Assembly (NCBI RefSeq): GCF_002943565.1
Contig: NZ_PJCH01000010.1
Coordinates: 1 to 64,000 of the forward strand
Reading direction: 5' to 3'
Source: Hyphococcus luteus
GTDB lineage: Bacteria; Pseudomonadota; Alphaproteobacteria; Caulobacterales; Parvularculaceae
Length of the DNA stretch: 64,000 bases
In this document: piece after piece, positions 37,537 to 46,979 of the stretch
Numbering within the stretch: position 1 is the first letter of the stretch
Layout of the letters: every line of letters begins with the position of its first letter
The notes under the pieces: generated by a model
The model's input: the letters and a program-made list of their open reading frames with translations, nothing else
What the model was told of the DNA's origin: nothing
Databases searched by the model: none
Program-made: the position numbers and the translations under genes

Positions 37537-39798
37537 TTAAAATGACAGCTGCGCCGATACGCCATAGCTCAAGGGCGCGGAGCGGAAGGTGTTGTAGCCG
37601 ATAAACCCGTAGCCGGAGACGGCGACGTCCCGGTCGGTCAGATTGCGGCCCCAGAGCGACAATTCGAGGCCGACTGCATCGAGATAGAGCGTCGCGCTTG
37701 CATCCAGCGTCGCATAGGCGCCCTGGCGGCGGGCGGCGAGCCCCTCCGCGTCGAGATAGAAAGCGCTTTTGGCTTTGGCGTTGGCCTGGACGGCCGCGCG
37801 CATCTGTTGTGCAAGGCGCCATTCATAGCGTGCGGAAACGGTTCCCGAGAGTTCCGGCGCAAAGGGCAGGGGATTGCCGTCGAAAAGCGCGGCGTTGCCG
37901 GCGGCGTCGCTTTCCTGATTTATCTCGGTTGCGAGCCAGGTGAAACTTGCGGCGAGATCGAGCCCGCGCGCCGGCGACCAGCTTCCATCGGCGTCGAAAC
38001 CGTAAGAAACGGCGGCGTCGAGATTGGAAAGCGAGTTCGAAATGATGCGCCCGCCATCCGGCAGGGGGAAGTCGACGAAGATGCGCGCCTGCGGATCGTT
38101 ATAATCTTGAAAGAACAACGCCGCATTGAAGGCGAAATCATCGCCTGCGCGGGTTTTGAGGCCGAGTTCGTAAGCCTTCACCGTTTCCGCGCCGAAGAGG
38201 CCTTCATCGCTCCAGTGCGCTGCATTGTTCTGGACCTCGCCGTTAAAGCCGCCGCTTTTATAACCGCTGGAAAAAGAGGCGTAGACGGATGTTTCGTCGC
38301 TGAACGCGTAACGCAAAGCGGCGTTGCCGGTGAAACGGTTTTCCTCGATGCGGTTTTCGCCAATGGCGGGGCCGAGGCTGTCGCGATTGTTGAAGCCTTG
38401 CGCGCCGTCATCGAAGAAATGAAGGCCGTAGCCGTCGCCCTCGATGTTTTCATACGTGTAGCGTCCCCCAAGCGTCAGCGTCAGGCGCTCGTCAAGCGCG
38501 ATGTCGTTATGGGTGAACAGCGCGAAGGTCTCCCGCGTCTGTTCGATATGCGTGAGAAGAGACAGCGCTGTGCCGGGCGAGGCGGGGGCCGGGCCGACGC
38601 GGCCCGCAGCGCCGACATAAGGACAGGTTCCGAGCAGCGTGTCGGGATCCAATTGGCCGCACCAGATGAGATAATCCTGGGAAAAGTCCTCCCAGGCGCC
38701 ATGGGCGCCGATCAAAAGATTCACCCGGCCGATTTCGGTTTGCGCGCGCAGCTCCTCGCTTACTTGGCGGAAATCCCGGTCGTAATGAAGATTGGCGTTG
38801 AGACTGGGAACGCCGAAAGGCGCAGGCGTTCCGTCAAAGTCGAACCCGTAATCTTGGGTATAGCCTTCAAAGGCTGTAAGCGAATAAAGCGACCAGCGGC
38901 TCAGCTGCGCCGTTCCTTCCAAAGATGCGCCGAAGAAGGCGTTGTCCGTATTCTGAACGCCGTCGCCTTCGGAGGAAATTTCATGTTTGCCGAGATCGAG
39001 GCTGTCATTCAAGGGCGTCGCGTTGACGCCGTTGTCTTCTTCGTAGTGGCCGCGCAAGAGGAGCGCGGCGTCGTCGTCGAGTTCGTAAAGCAATGAAGCG
39101 CGCAGGCCGAATTCGTCGCGCACGCCGCCTGCGTCCTCAGGTCCCCTGGGAATCGCGGGATCGCTTTGGACGTTGTCGAGCGTCGGCTCTTCGGAAAGAT
39201 AGCGCCCGGCGATGCGCGCCGAGAGCCGGTCCGTCAACACCGTTCCAACGGCGCCGGCGAGATCGATCCGGTCGAAACGGCCATAAGAGGCGCGCAAATA
39301 AGAGTGCTGATCCTGCGAGGGACGGGCGGTGAGAAAGTTGATGGCGCCGGATGAGGCGTTGCGCCCGTAAAGGGTTCCTTGCGGGCCTTTCAGCACTTCG
39401 ATGCGGTCGAGGTCGTAAAGGAAAAGGCTCGTCTGCACATTCGTGGCGAGGAATACGCCGTCGGCGTAAACAGCGGCGGCGGTGGGCGTCAGCGCCTGAT
39501 GGTCGACGGCGCCGATGCCGCGGATCTGAAAAGCGATCTGCGAGCCGTTGGCCACGGCCGCTTCGACGCCGGAAAGATAACGCGTCGCGTCTTCCGCGCC
39601 GTTCAGCGTCTCGGCTGCGTTCAGACGCGCGCCTGTGATCACATTAACGCTTGCGGGAATGTCTTCAAGCCGCTGCGCCCGGCGCGTCGCCGTCACGACG
39701 AGTTCGTCCGGTTTGTTGAAGGCTGAAGCGGGGCCGGAACAAGAAAGAGAAAAACTAATCAGTAAAGTGAGAATCGGTGAACGATGCGACACAATCAA
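37537..39798 (-). CDS. TonB-dependent outer membrane receptor
   Basis: A 753-residue receptor with a signal peptide (LLISFSLSCSGPASA), a plug domain starting DELVVTATRRAQRLEDIPAS and containing FLYDLDRIEVLKGPQGTLYG, and a barrel ending GVSAQLSF with terminal Phe. It stands alone on this strand between the ABC exporter and the DUF1800 gene, so nothing around it points to a ligand. The sequence is of the siderophore/organic-substrate type common in alphaproteobacteria. Confidence 0.93.
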   Translation of the reverse strand: MIVSHRSPILTLLISFSLSCSGPASAFNKPDELVVTATRRAQRLEDIPASVNVITGARLNAAETLNGAEDATRYLSGVEAAVANGSQIAFQIRGIGAVDHQALTPTAAAVYADGVFLATNVQTSLFLYDLDRIEVLKGPQGTLYGRNASSGAINFLTARPSQDQHSYLRASYGRFDRIDLAGAVGTVLTDRLSARIAGRYLSEEPTLDNVQSDPAIPRGPEDAGGVRDEFGLRASLLYELDDDAALLLRGHYEEDNGVNATPLNDSLDLGKHEISSEGDGVQNTDNAFFGASLEGTAQLSRWSLYSLTAFEGYTQDYGFDFDGTPAPFGVPSLNANLHYDRDFRQVSEELRAQTEIGRVNLLIGAHGAWEDFSQDYLIWCGQLDPDTLLGTCPYVGAAGRVGPAPASPGTALSLLTHIEQTRETFALFTHNDIALDERLTLTLGGRYTYENIEGDGYGLHFFDDGAQGFNNRDSLGPAIGENRIEENRFTGNAALRYAFSDETSVYASFSSGYKSGGFNGEVQNNAAHWSDEGLFGAETVKAYELGLKTRAGDDFAFNAALFFQDYNDPQARIFVDFPLPDGGRIISNSLSNLDAAVSYGFDADGSWSPARGLDLAASFTWLATEINQESDAAGNAALFDGNPLPFAPELSGTVSARYEWRLAQQMRAAVQANAKAKSAFYLDAEGLAARRQGAYATLDASATLYLDAVGLELSLWGRNLTDRDVAVSGYGFIGYNTFRSAPLSYGVSAQLSF

Positions 39799-40330
39799 TG
39801 AACCTTAAAGGTAAAACAATAGCTGACGCCTATGCCTTCATCTGCAGGGCGGATCAACAGTTTTGATCCTCTGATGGCGATAAAACGAAAAATGTTTAGA
39901 GGCGCTGCGCCTTTGCTGATGCGACGCATCAAACAAAACCGGCCCCGCCGCAGCGGGGCTGACGCCATTCGCGTTTGAAGCGAGAATCAAAATTCCGCGC
40001 ACAGCTTTAAGTCGTAAAAGCCGCCGAGGAAATCCGCGGGCGCGATCGGCGGACCAGCCTTATGAAGAGCGCACACGGTTGACCGAATTGTTTCAACCTC
40101 GCCAATCTCCGGCATGCGTTTTGGGCGGCTTGAAGACGCCGACAGGCCGTCGCGCGCTGCAAAATTTTTAAAGCTCAACTTATCTTTTTTGTAAGGCTGC
40201 GCACCGACTGCGCACATTCAGCGTTCTGGACCGCCCGGAGTACAGATTAAGTCAAATTGTCCGGCGCTTTTATACGTCCTCTTACCGGCGCGCCGCCTAT
40301 TTCCTCAAGCGAAGGCAGGTATTGGGCGAG
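39799..40330. other. Long intergenic region before the DUF1800 gene
   Basis: About 530 bases between divergent genes, more AT-rich than its surroundings. It must hold the promoters of the leftward TonB receptor and the rightward DUF1800 gene. It also holds a leftward-reading terminator (39931-39959) with no convincing gene before it, and a 76-codon leftward ORF (40217-39987) that lacks a ribosome site. Confidence 0.6.
39931..39959 (-). terminator. Leftward intrinsic terminator with no assigned gene
   Basis: GCCCCGC (39942-39948) and GCGGGGC (39953-39959) form a perfect 7-bp stem with a CGCA loop. Read leftward it is followed by GGTTTTGTTT. It must end a leftward transcript that starts within 39960-40320, or act against antisense transcription from the DUF1800 promoter region. 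Confidence 0.55.
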
Positions 40331-42031
40331 ATGATGCGTGTGCGTGGTCCTTACAAAATGACGCGGATAGGCGCCGTGTGTTCAGCGGCGTTTCTTCTTT
40401 TGTCTGCATGTTCCGGGTCCGGCGATGAGAGCGAGGCGCCGCCGGAAACATCTGCGCCGCCTCCGGCGTCGAGCGCGATGACGACGGAGGAGGCTTCGCG
40501 ATTTCTGTCGCAGGCGACGTTCGGCCCTTCTGAAGACGATATCGACGCGCTCGCCGCGTCGGGCGTGTCGGCCTGGCTTAAAGCGGAATTCGACAAGCCT
40601 CAGGAGTCGATCCTGCAGGACGTTCTCATTGCGGAGGCTTCTGGCGTGGATGTCGGTCCGGATGCGCTTGCCGAAGCGTTCTGGACCCGCGCGATCCTGA
40701 GCGACGATCAGTTGCGCCAGCGCGTCGGGTATTCGCTGTCGCAAATTTTCGTGGCGTCTTTCACCGACTCCCAGCTCGCCGATCATCCGGTGGCGATGGC
40801 GAACTATATGGACATCATGTCTGCAGGCGCTTTCGGCAATTTCCGCCAGACGCTGGAGAACGTCACCTACAGCCCCGCCATGGCGATCTTCCTGACCTAT
40901 CTGCAAAACCAGAAAGCCGATGAAGAAGGCGAAGTCGTCCCCGACGAAAACTACGCCCGCGAAGTCATGCAGCTTTTCACCATCGGCCTTCTGGAGCTTG
41001 AGCCGGACGGCGAAGTGCGCCTCGACGGCTCAGGCGATCCCATTGAAACCTACACCAATGACGATGTGACGGAGCTGGCCAAGGTTTTCACCGGGCTTAG
41101 CTGGGCCGAGCGCGGCTATTTTCTCGGCGACGCGCAAACGCTCGAGTCCGAATATCTGCCGCTCGTCATGTTCGAAGAGCAGCATTCGCCAAAGGCCAAA
41201 AGCTTTCTCGGCACGACGATCCCGCCCAATACGCCGGGCGATCAGAGCATCGCCATTGCGCTTGATGCGCTTTACAATCACCCAAACACGCCGCCTTTCA
41301 TTTCACGCCAGCTCATTCAGCGCCTGGTGACCAGCAATCCGAGCCGCGGCTATGTCGGCCGCGTGGCGGCGGCCTTCCGCAGAGGCCGGTTCGAGCTGCC
41401 GGATGGAAGCCGGGTCGGAAACGGCGCGCGCGGCGACATGCGCGCCGTCGTGGCGGCGATCCTTCTCGATCCGGAAGCGCGCGATCCGGACAACATGACC
41501 GATCCGAATTTCGGCAAGCTGCGCGAGCCGGTTTTACGCTTCACCCATTGGGCGCGCGCTTTCGGGGTCGATGAAACAGATACGGACGGCGCCGAAATCC
41601 TGCGCAACACCTCGGCGCCGTCGCGGCTCGCCCAGCAGGCTTACCGCTCTCCTTCCGTGTTCAACTTTTACCGGCCGGGATTCGTGCTGCCGGGCTCTGA
41701 AACGGCGGCGGCGGGGCTCGTCGCGCCGGAGCTTCAGATCACGACGGGCTCGAGCATCACCGGTTACGCCAACTTCATGGAAGGCTTCATCCTCCAGAAT
41801 GTTTCCGATGAAACCTATGTGCCGGATTACTCTGCGGAGATCGCGCTTGCGGACGACGCCGCAGCGCTGGTCGATCATCTCGACCGCATTCTGACTTACG
41901 GAACGCTCAGAGATGAAAGCCGCAGTCGCATTATCCAGGCGGTGAACTCCATTCAGGGCGATCAGGAAAATCGTGTGGAAGCGGCCATCCTCATGATGAT
42001 GACGTCCGCCGACTACATCGTGCAGCGTTAA
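40331..42031 (+). CDS. DUF1800 domain-containing lipoprotein
   Basis: An approximately 566-residue exported protein with a lipobox (LLLSAC), a short low-complexity Pro/Ala/Ser linker, then a DUF1800 domain (about 55-560). Typical segments are EEASRFLSQATFGPSEDDI, YAREVMQLFTIGLLEL, FTGLSW, and SPSVFNFYRPGF near the end. DUF1800 genes are almost always followed by a DUF1501 gene, as here; the pair is exported and its biochemical role is unknown. The ATG at 40331 is chosen within a signal-peptide context, with 40334 and 40358 as alternatives. Confidence 0.88.
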   Translation: MMRVRGPYKMTRIGAVCSAAFLLLSACSGSGDESEAPPETSAPPPASSAMTTEEASRFLSQATFGPSEDDIDALAASGVSAWLKAEFDKPQESILQDVLIAEASGVDVGPDALAEAFWTRAILSDDQLRQRVGYSLSQIFVASFTDSQLADHPVAMANYMDIMSAGAFGNFRQTLENVTYSPAMAIFLTYLQNQKADEEGEVVPDENYAREVMQLFTIGLLELEPDGEVRLDGSGDPIETYTNDDVTELAKVFTGLSWAERGYFLGDAQTLESEYLPLVMFEEQHSPKAKSFLGTTIPPNTPGDQSIAIALDALYNHPNTPPFISRQLIQRLVTSNPSRGYVGRVAAAFRRGRFELPDGSRVGNGARGDMRAVVAAILLDPEARDPDNMTDPNFGKLREPVLRFTHWARAFGVDETDTDGAEILRNTSAPSRLAQQAYRSPSVFNFYRPGFVLPGSETAAAGLVAPELQITTGSSITGYANFMEGFILQNVSDETYVPDYSAEIALADDAAALVDHLDRILTYGTLRDESRSRIIQAVNSIQGDQENRVEAAILMMMTSADYIVQR

Positions 42032-42047
42032 GCGAAGGGGCGGGACA

Positions 42048-43466
42048 ATGAATCCCTCAAGACGGCATTTTCTGAAAACGGCGGCGGCGCTTTCCATGAC
42101 CGGCGGCGCCGGCTTTGCGCTCGACCTTGCGCGTTTCAACGCCTTTGCAGCGCAAACAGGCGGCTATCGCGCCCTCGTATGCGTGTTTTTGTTCGGCGGG
42201 ATGGACTGCCACGATACGGTGATCCCCTACGATACGACCAATTACAATCGTTATGCCGATATTCGCAGTTCTTTGTTCAATAGGTATGACGATCTTGAGG
42301 GCGGCTCCACGCGCGCGCGCGACCGCCTTTTGCCGATGACGCTTGCGAATGCGTCGGATTTCGGCGGGCGCCAGTTCGCGCTGCCGCCGGAACTCGGTCC
42401 TTTGCATGAACTGATGGACGAGAACGCCTGTTCGATCGTCTCGAATGTCGGGCCTCTTGTGGTTCCGGTCACGCGCGACGATTACCAAAACCGGTCGGCG
42501 CCGCTGCCGCCGCGCCTGTTTTCCCATAACGACCAGCAGTCGGTCTGGATGGCTTCGCAGCCTGAAGGCGCGCGTTTCGGCTGGGGCGGGCGTCTCGCCG
42601 ATGTCATGCTTGAGGCCAACGCCAATCAGGATTCGACTTTCACCGTCGTCTCGACTTCCGGCAACCAGGTGTTTCTGTCCGGTCAGCTGGCGGGCCAGTT
42701 CGAGGTCGGCTCCAACGGTCCCGCCGTCATACGCGGCATCGACGATGACAACTATCTTTCTTCCGACGCCTTGCCCGCGCTTTATGAATCGCATCTGCGC
42801 GCGCAAAACGAAACGCTTTCCAATCTTCTGCAGCGCGATTACGCAAGCGCCGTCAACAGATCCATCGACGCCAACCGCACGCTGGCCGAATCGTTCGAGG
42901 CGCCGGCGCCTTTTGCGACGGTTTTCCCGCAGAACTACCTCGGTCAACAGCTTCAGGTGGTTGCGCGCGTTATCGCGCAGCGCGCCGTGCTGGGCGTCAA
43001 TCGCCAGATCTTTTTTGTCGGGATCGGCGGGTTCGACAGCCATTCTGGACAGGCGAATTCTATTCCTAACCGTCATGGCGAGATCGCTTCTGCGATGCGC
43101 GCCTTTTACGACGCGACCGTGGAGATGGGCGTCGGCAACGACGTGACGGCTTTCACCGCGTCGGATTTCGGACGCACGCTGACCGTCAATCGTGACGGAA
43201 CCGATCATGGTTGGGGGGCGCATCACCTCGTCGTGGGCGGCGGGCTCGCCGGCTCTCGCATGCACGGGACTTTCCCCGAGCCGGTGCTCGAGCATGCTTA
43301 CGACTCGGGCAACGGCCGCCTCATTCCGACGACGTCGGTAGACCAGTTCGCCGCAACGTTCGGGCGCTGGTTCGGTCTCAACGATACGGAGCTCGACGAC
43401 GCGCTGCCGGGCTTAAGCAATTTTTCGACGAGAGACATCGGTCTTTTCACCGGCGCAGCGATCTGA
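42048..43466 (+). CDS. DUF1501 domain-containing protein, Tat-exported
   Basis: A 472-residue protein with a twin-arginine signal (SRRHFLKTAAALS) and a DUF1501 domain of the alkaline-phosphatase-like/sulfatase superfamily. Visible segments are VCVFLFGGMDCHDTVIPYD, FSHNDQQSVWMAS, FFVGIGGFDSHSGQ and DGTDHGWGAHHLVVGGG. Its partner DUF1800 ends 16 bases upstream. In other bacteria the pair is sometimes close to TonB or polymer-handling genes, and here a TonB receptor follows 38 bases later, so the three may be one operon. The substrate is unknown. Confidence 0.9.
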   Translation: MNPSRRHFLKTAAALSMTGGAGFALDLARFNAFAAQTGGYRALVCVFLFGGMDCHDTVIPYDTTNYNRYADIRSSLFNRYDDLEGGSTRARDRLLPMTLANASDFGGRQFALPPELGPLHELMDENACSIVSNVGPLVVPVTRDDYQNRSAPLPPRLFSHNDQQSVWMASQPEGARFGWGGRLADVMLEANANQDSTFTVVSTSGNQVFLSGQLAGQFEVGSNGPAVIRGIDDDNYLSSDALPALYESHLRAQNETLSNLLQRDYASAVNRSIDANRTLAESFEAPAPFATVFPQNYLGQQLQVVARVIAQRAVLGVNRQIFFVGIGGFDSHSGQANSIPNRHGEIASAMRAFYDATVEMGVGNDVTAFTASDFGRTLTVNRDGTDHGWGAHHLVVGGGLAGSRMHGTFPEPVLEHAYDSGNGRLIPTTSVDQFAATFGRWFGLNDTELDDALPGLSNFSTRDIGLFTGAAI

Positions 43467-43504
43467 CGCGCGAAAGGCCAGGGAACGCGAAACAGGGGCG
43501 ACGC

Positions 43505-45610
43505 ATGAACATCAAACCAGCGCTTATGGCGAGCGCAGCAGCGCTCAGCTTTGCGACGGCGGCGGCGGCGGACGATCCGTTGGTCTCGCCGCCGGGCCTG
43601 TTGCGCGACCGGCCCCTTGAAGACATGACCGAATGGGAAAAGCCGGCGGCGGGAACATCGATCAGCGCGAATGATTACGTCGACAATTACGCCAATGACG
43701 CCGGCGGCGCCTTCTTTTTTGCGCCGGGCGTTTCCGTCAACAATCTCGATCTCGCTGAACCGCGCATCGTCATTCGCGGCTTCACCATGGGCAACAGGAC
43801 CCACCGCGCGACGGTGAATGTCTTCCGCGACGGCGCGCCTTTGACCGACATTCACGGCGATACGCATCTTGCTGAAGTCGATCTTCTGGCCGTGTCCGAG
43901 GTGAGCGTCTTGCGCGGCGGCGGCGGCGATCTCAAATATGTCGGCGACAATCTCGGCGGCGCCGTCAATTTCATTTCGCCGACCGGCCGCACGGCGCGCG
44001 CGCCGCGCGCCGTCCGTTTCGACGCCGGCGCGACAAAAGACGGCAAGCCCGGCGGCCAGGCGCATGCGGAACTCGCCGCCGCCGCGGGCGCGCTTGATTA
44101 TTTCGCCAGCGTCACTGGGCGCTACGAGACCGGTTTCCGGGACAACAACCAGCGCATCGACGCGCTCTTTTATGGCAATATCGGTTACGAATTCTCGCCG
44201 GGATTTCGCACGCGCTTCTTCATCGACGCCTCGCGCAGCGACGACGAATATGCCGGCGGCCTCAACGAGGCGCAGCTCGCCGACGATATTTCACAGGACA
44301 TGCCCGCAATCACGCTGGGCCCGCTTTTCCCGGGTGGCCCGATCATCGAATTCGCCGGCGGCGCCGACGACAGCGAAATCGGCCGCAAACTGACGACGGC
44401 GCGCCTCGCCAATGTCACCAATTTTGATCTTTTCGGAGTCGCATTCGAAGGGGGGGGACATTATCTGCGCCGCGACGTCCTGGCGCCGCAGATCGATTTC
44501 GCCGGCGTTCTCGATTCGAACGGCGGCGAATGGGGCGTCAACCTGGCGGCCCGCCGCAAGGTGCGGCTGTGGATATTCGATACGGATCTGCGCCTTGGCG
44601 GGACTTATGGGTCCGGTTCGAAAGACGTCGACTGGTATGAAAATCTCGACGGTGAAAAAGGCGACCTCGCTGCGGCGACGATCCAGAAGTCGAAAAAGAT
44701 TACGGGGTTTGTCGAAGCGGCGGTCAGCCCGATCAGCAAGCTTGTGGTCGATCTCGGCGTCAAATTCGTCAAGACCGAGCGCACGCTCACCGTCGACGGC
44801 GATCCGGATTCGGAGACCTACACCGGCGTCGCCGCCCGCGGCGGCGTAACTTACCAGCTTGCGAAAGCGCTGCAGGTTTTCGCCAACGCCGCGCGCAGCT
44901 ATGAGCCGCCTTCATTTGGCGAGCTTGTCTCCGGCGATCCGGAAGACATCATCGGCCTCGAAGAGCAGGATTCCTTTTCCTATGAGGGAGGCCTCAGAGG
45001 CCGCATTAATGACTGGGTCGGTTGGGAGGTCGCCTATTTCAACACCAGCATTGAAGGCGAGATCATCAATGTGGAGGAGCCGGAAACCAACGGCTTTGGC
45101 GACGCCCTCGTCAATATGGACAAGACCCGCCACCGGGGCGCTGAAGCGGCGCTCGACATCAACTTTTTTCCCGGCGCCTTTTCGCGGAGAGGCCATGCGC
45201 TGACCTTGCGCAATGTCTATAATTACAACGATTTCCGCATTGTCGACTCCGGTTATCTCGGTCTTGATGGAAACCGTCTCGCTGGCCTGCCGCAGCATGT
45301 CTATCGCGGCGAGCTGCGCTACAGCGCGGGCGACAAATGGTTCGCCGGCGTGAATGTCGAGATCGGGGCGGGAGACTATTACGCCGACCACGAGAATGAG
45401 GTTTCAGCGCCCGGCTATACGGTCGTCGGTTTCAGCGCCGGGTATCGCATGAGCGATAATCTGGAGATTTACGCATCGGGCGAAAATCTCACGGACAAGC
45501 ATTACGCGGCCGGCCTCACGCCGGTCCTGTCGCAGGATCTGTCTGACGGGCGCATCTACACGCCCGGCGTCGGCGTCTCTCTTTACGGCGGGCTTCGTTA
45601 CCGCTTCTGA
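43505..45610 (+). CDS. TonB-dependent outer membrane receptor (FecA-like)
   Basis: A 701-residue receptor with a signal peptide (LSFATAAAA) and a plug domain containing RIVIRGFTMGNRTHRATVNV and LLAVSEVSVLRGGGGDLKYV; the barrel ends LYGGLRYRF with terminal Phe. The usual RGP motif before the plug strand is replaced by RGGGG, so it is a divergent member. The ATG at 43505 is preferred over the longer frame from 43211, which overlaps the DUF1501 gene and is not a signal sequence. It probably forms a unit with the DUF1800/DUF1501 genes just upstream. Confidence 0.91.
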   Translation: MNIKPALMASAAALSFATAAAADDPLVSPPGLLRDRPLEDMTEWEKPAAGTSISANDYVDNYANDAGGAFFFAPGVSVNNLDLAEPRIVIRGFTMGNRTHRATVNVFRDGAPLTDIHGDTHLAEVDLLAVSEVSVLRGGGGDLKYVGDNLGGAVNFISPTGRTARAPRAVRFDAGATKDGKPGGQAHAELAAAAGALDYFASVTGRYETGFRDNNQRIDALFYGNIGYEFSPGFRTRFFIDASRSDDEYAGGLNEAQLADDISQDMPAITLGPLFPGGPIIEFAGGADDSEIGRKLTTARLANVTNFDLFGVAFEGGGHYLRRDVLAPQIDFAGVLDSNGGEWGVNLAARRKVRLWIFDTDLRLGGTYGSGSKDVDWYENLDGEKGDLAAATIQKSKKITGFVEAAVSPISKLVVDLGVKFVKTERTLTVDGDPDSETYTGVAARGGVTYQLAKALQVFANAARSYEPPSFGELVSGDPEDIIGLEEQDSFSYEGGLRGRINDWVGWEVAYFNTSIEGEIINVEEPETNGFGDALVNMDKTRHRGAEAALDINFFPGAFSRRGHALTLRNVYNYNDFRIVDSGYLGLDGNRLAGLPQHVYRGELRYSAGDKWFAGVNVEIGAGDYYADHENEVSAPGYTVVGFSAGYRMSDNLEIYASGENLTDKHYAAGLTPVLSQDLSDGRIYTPGVGVSLYGGLRYRF

Positions 45611-46234
45611 GGTTTGTTTTTTCAAGGGCCCGCCAGCGAGGTTTTATTTTGCGGCCGCCAGCGCGCCGTTCGGGAGTCGTTAAATGCGGCGCAAGCGCGT
45701 CGGAACGGTCCGGGCGCAAGGCTTGGTAACAGGATTGTTGCTAGCATATTTCGCGCGCGCTTAAAATGAGCGGCGTGTCCTTCGACGCAGATGCGTCTCT
45801 CACCCGTTCGGCGCGGAAGTCAATTTCGACAAAAGGCGAACTCAACTTTCGCCTGAAAGTTATGCGCGCGCGTTTGCTCTTTCAAATATATGCGGCAGGG
45901 CGGACACGGTGGAAATGATATTTTGAATTGCGAATGATTTTGAAACGCGTCTCAAGACGCCGGTTCGGGCGTGTTTTTTTGTCATTTTATATTGATGTTC
46001 AATGGCTTGAATCTTTTTTCATGACCCCTGCTGCGATGCAAAAACTTTTACTGCAAACGCGAAGTCATTGTTGCGCTGACGCTACAGTCGAAAAAATGTT
46101 TAGTTCATCTTAATATTCCTGATACGGAAAATCGCCCATGGCTTGAGGCGCTGTCGCTGCGCGCTGTTCTTGAATCGATGTTGAAGGCGCCCTGAAAGCA
46201 AGTCATGATATGCGCTAAGTCCGAGGGGATTGTG
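45611..46234. other. Long intergenic region with structured RNA potential
   Basis: About 620 bases without a credible protein gene, AT-richer in its second half. It contains two sets of mutually exclusive hairpins ending in an intrinsic terminator (45834-45980). The rest presumably carries the promoter of the crystallin-like gene; I see nothing else definite. Confidence 0.6.
45834..45980 (+). ncRNA. Candidate riboregulator or small RNA with competing hairpins and terminator
   Basis: AGGCGAA (45834) pairs with TTCGCCT (45848-45854), but AACTTTC (45844) pairs equally with GAAAGTT (45855-45861); the two cannot form together. About 90 bases later GCGTC-TCAA-GACGC (45947-45960) competes with ACGCC-GGTTCG-GGCGT (45957-45972), and the latter is followed by seven T, making an intrinsic terminator. 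This arrangement is that of an attenuator or a terminated small RNA. No known riboswitch class is recognised. Confidence 0.4.
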
Positions 46235-46915
46235 ATGGTTAGGCGTAAGACAGCGGCCTGGCTTTTGGCTTTTTGTCTTCCCGCGGCGTTTGTCGTAACG
46301 GCGGCGGGCGAAAATATGGAGCCTCCGGTGCTCGTCATGTTCGAAAAAGTCGGGATGTCGGGACGGCAGGTCTCGTTCGACGCGCCGGTGGCCGATATAG
46401 ACGTGCGGTATCCTTTTCACAGCGCATCGGTTAAGTCCGGTCGCTGGGAGCTTTGCACGCGCAATAATTTCAAAGGCGCCTGTCTGGACCTTGGGGTGGG
46501 CGACGAGGTCGTCAGCCTCAAAAAAGAGCTCGGCTTTTTTTCTCGGGTCCGCTCTGTACGCCCGATTGAAGATGCTCCAAGCGGCGCCGGACCTATTGAG
46601 GCGCGGCCGGCTCAGCCGGAAACCGTCAGTGCGCCCCAGGTTGCAAAAGGGGCTGTGGAAGATGCGCCCGCCCGGGCGGCGGTCCCGGATGCGCCCGCGG
46701 CGCCGGTCGCTAGCGCCGAAGGCTTGCTGCGCGGCCACCAGGCCTATTTCTTCAAAACGCCGATGCTTGACGGTGCAATGATAGACGCCGAGGACGAAGA
46801 CGCGGCCCGGGCTTTTTGCGCCGCGGCGGGTTTTGAAAAAATTGAATTCAAGAGCGACGTCGTCAGCAATGGGCGCCGGGTGGTCGGCGACCTCCTGTGC
46901 GCAGGAGCTCCGTGA
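46235..46915 (+). CDS. Exported beta/gamma-crystallin-like protein
   Basis: A 226-residue exported protein: signal peptide (WLLAFCLPAAFVVTAAG), then a beta/gamma-crystallin-like module (about 25-110) with LVMFEKVGMSGRQVSFD, SVKSGRWELCTRNNFKGACL and FFSRVRSVRPI. A Pro/Ala-rich linker (about 110-165) leads to a C-terminal segment with Cys residues (about 170-226) that I do not recognise. The ATG at 46235 has GAGGGG six bases before it; 46205 is the alternative. Crystallin modules often bind calcium or stabilise extracytoplasmic proteins. It precedes a TonB receptor by 64 bases and may be co-transcribed. Confidence 0.72.
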   Translation: MVRRKTAAWLLAFCLPAAFVVTAAGENMEPPVLVMFEKVGMSGRQVSFDAPVADIDVRYPFHSASVKSGRWELCTRNNFKGACLDLGVGDEVVSLKKELGFFSRVRSVRPIEDAPSGAGPIEARPAQPETVSAPQVAKGAVEDAPARAAVPDAPAAPVASAEGLLRGHQAYFFKTPMLDGAMIDAEDEDAARAFCAAAGFEKIEFKSDVVSNGRRVVGDLLCAGAP

Positions 46916-46979
46916 AAATTGCAAGGGATAAAATAACAATAAGACGTCAACCAGCTAATCCAAACCAGGGAAGGGAATC

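Noticed and set aside
39987-40217. 76-codon minus-strand ORF in the gap before the DUF1800 gene
   Set aside because: It has no ribosome site and no recognisable domain. The downstream terminator is kept as an observation, but the ORF itself is not supported.
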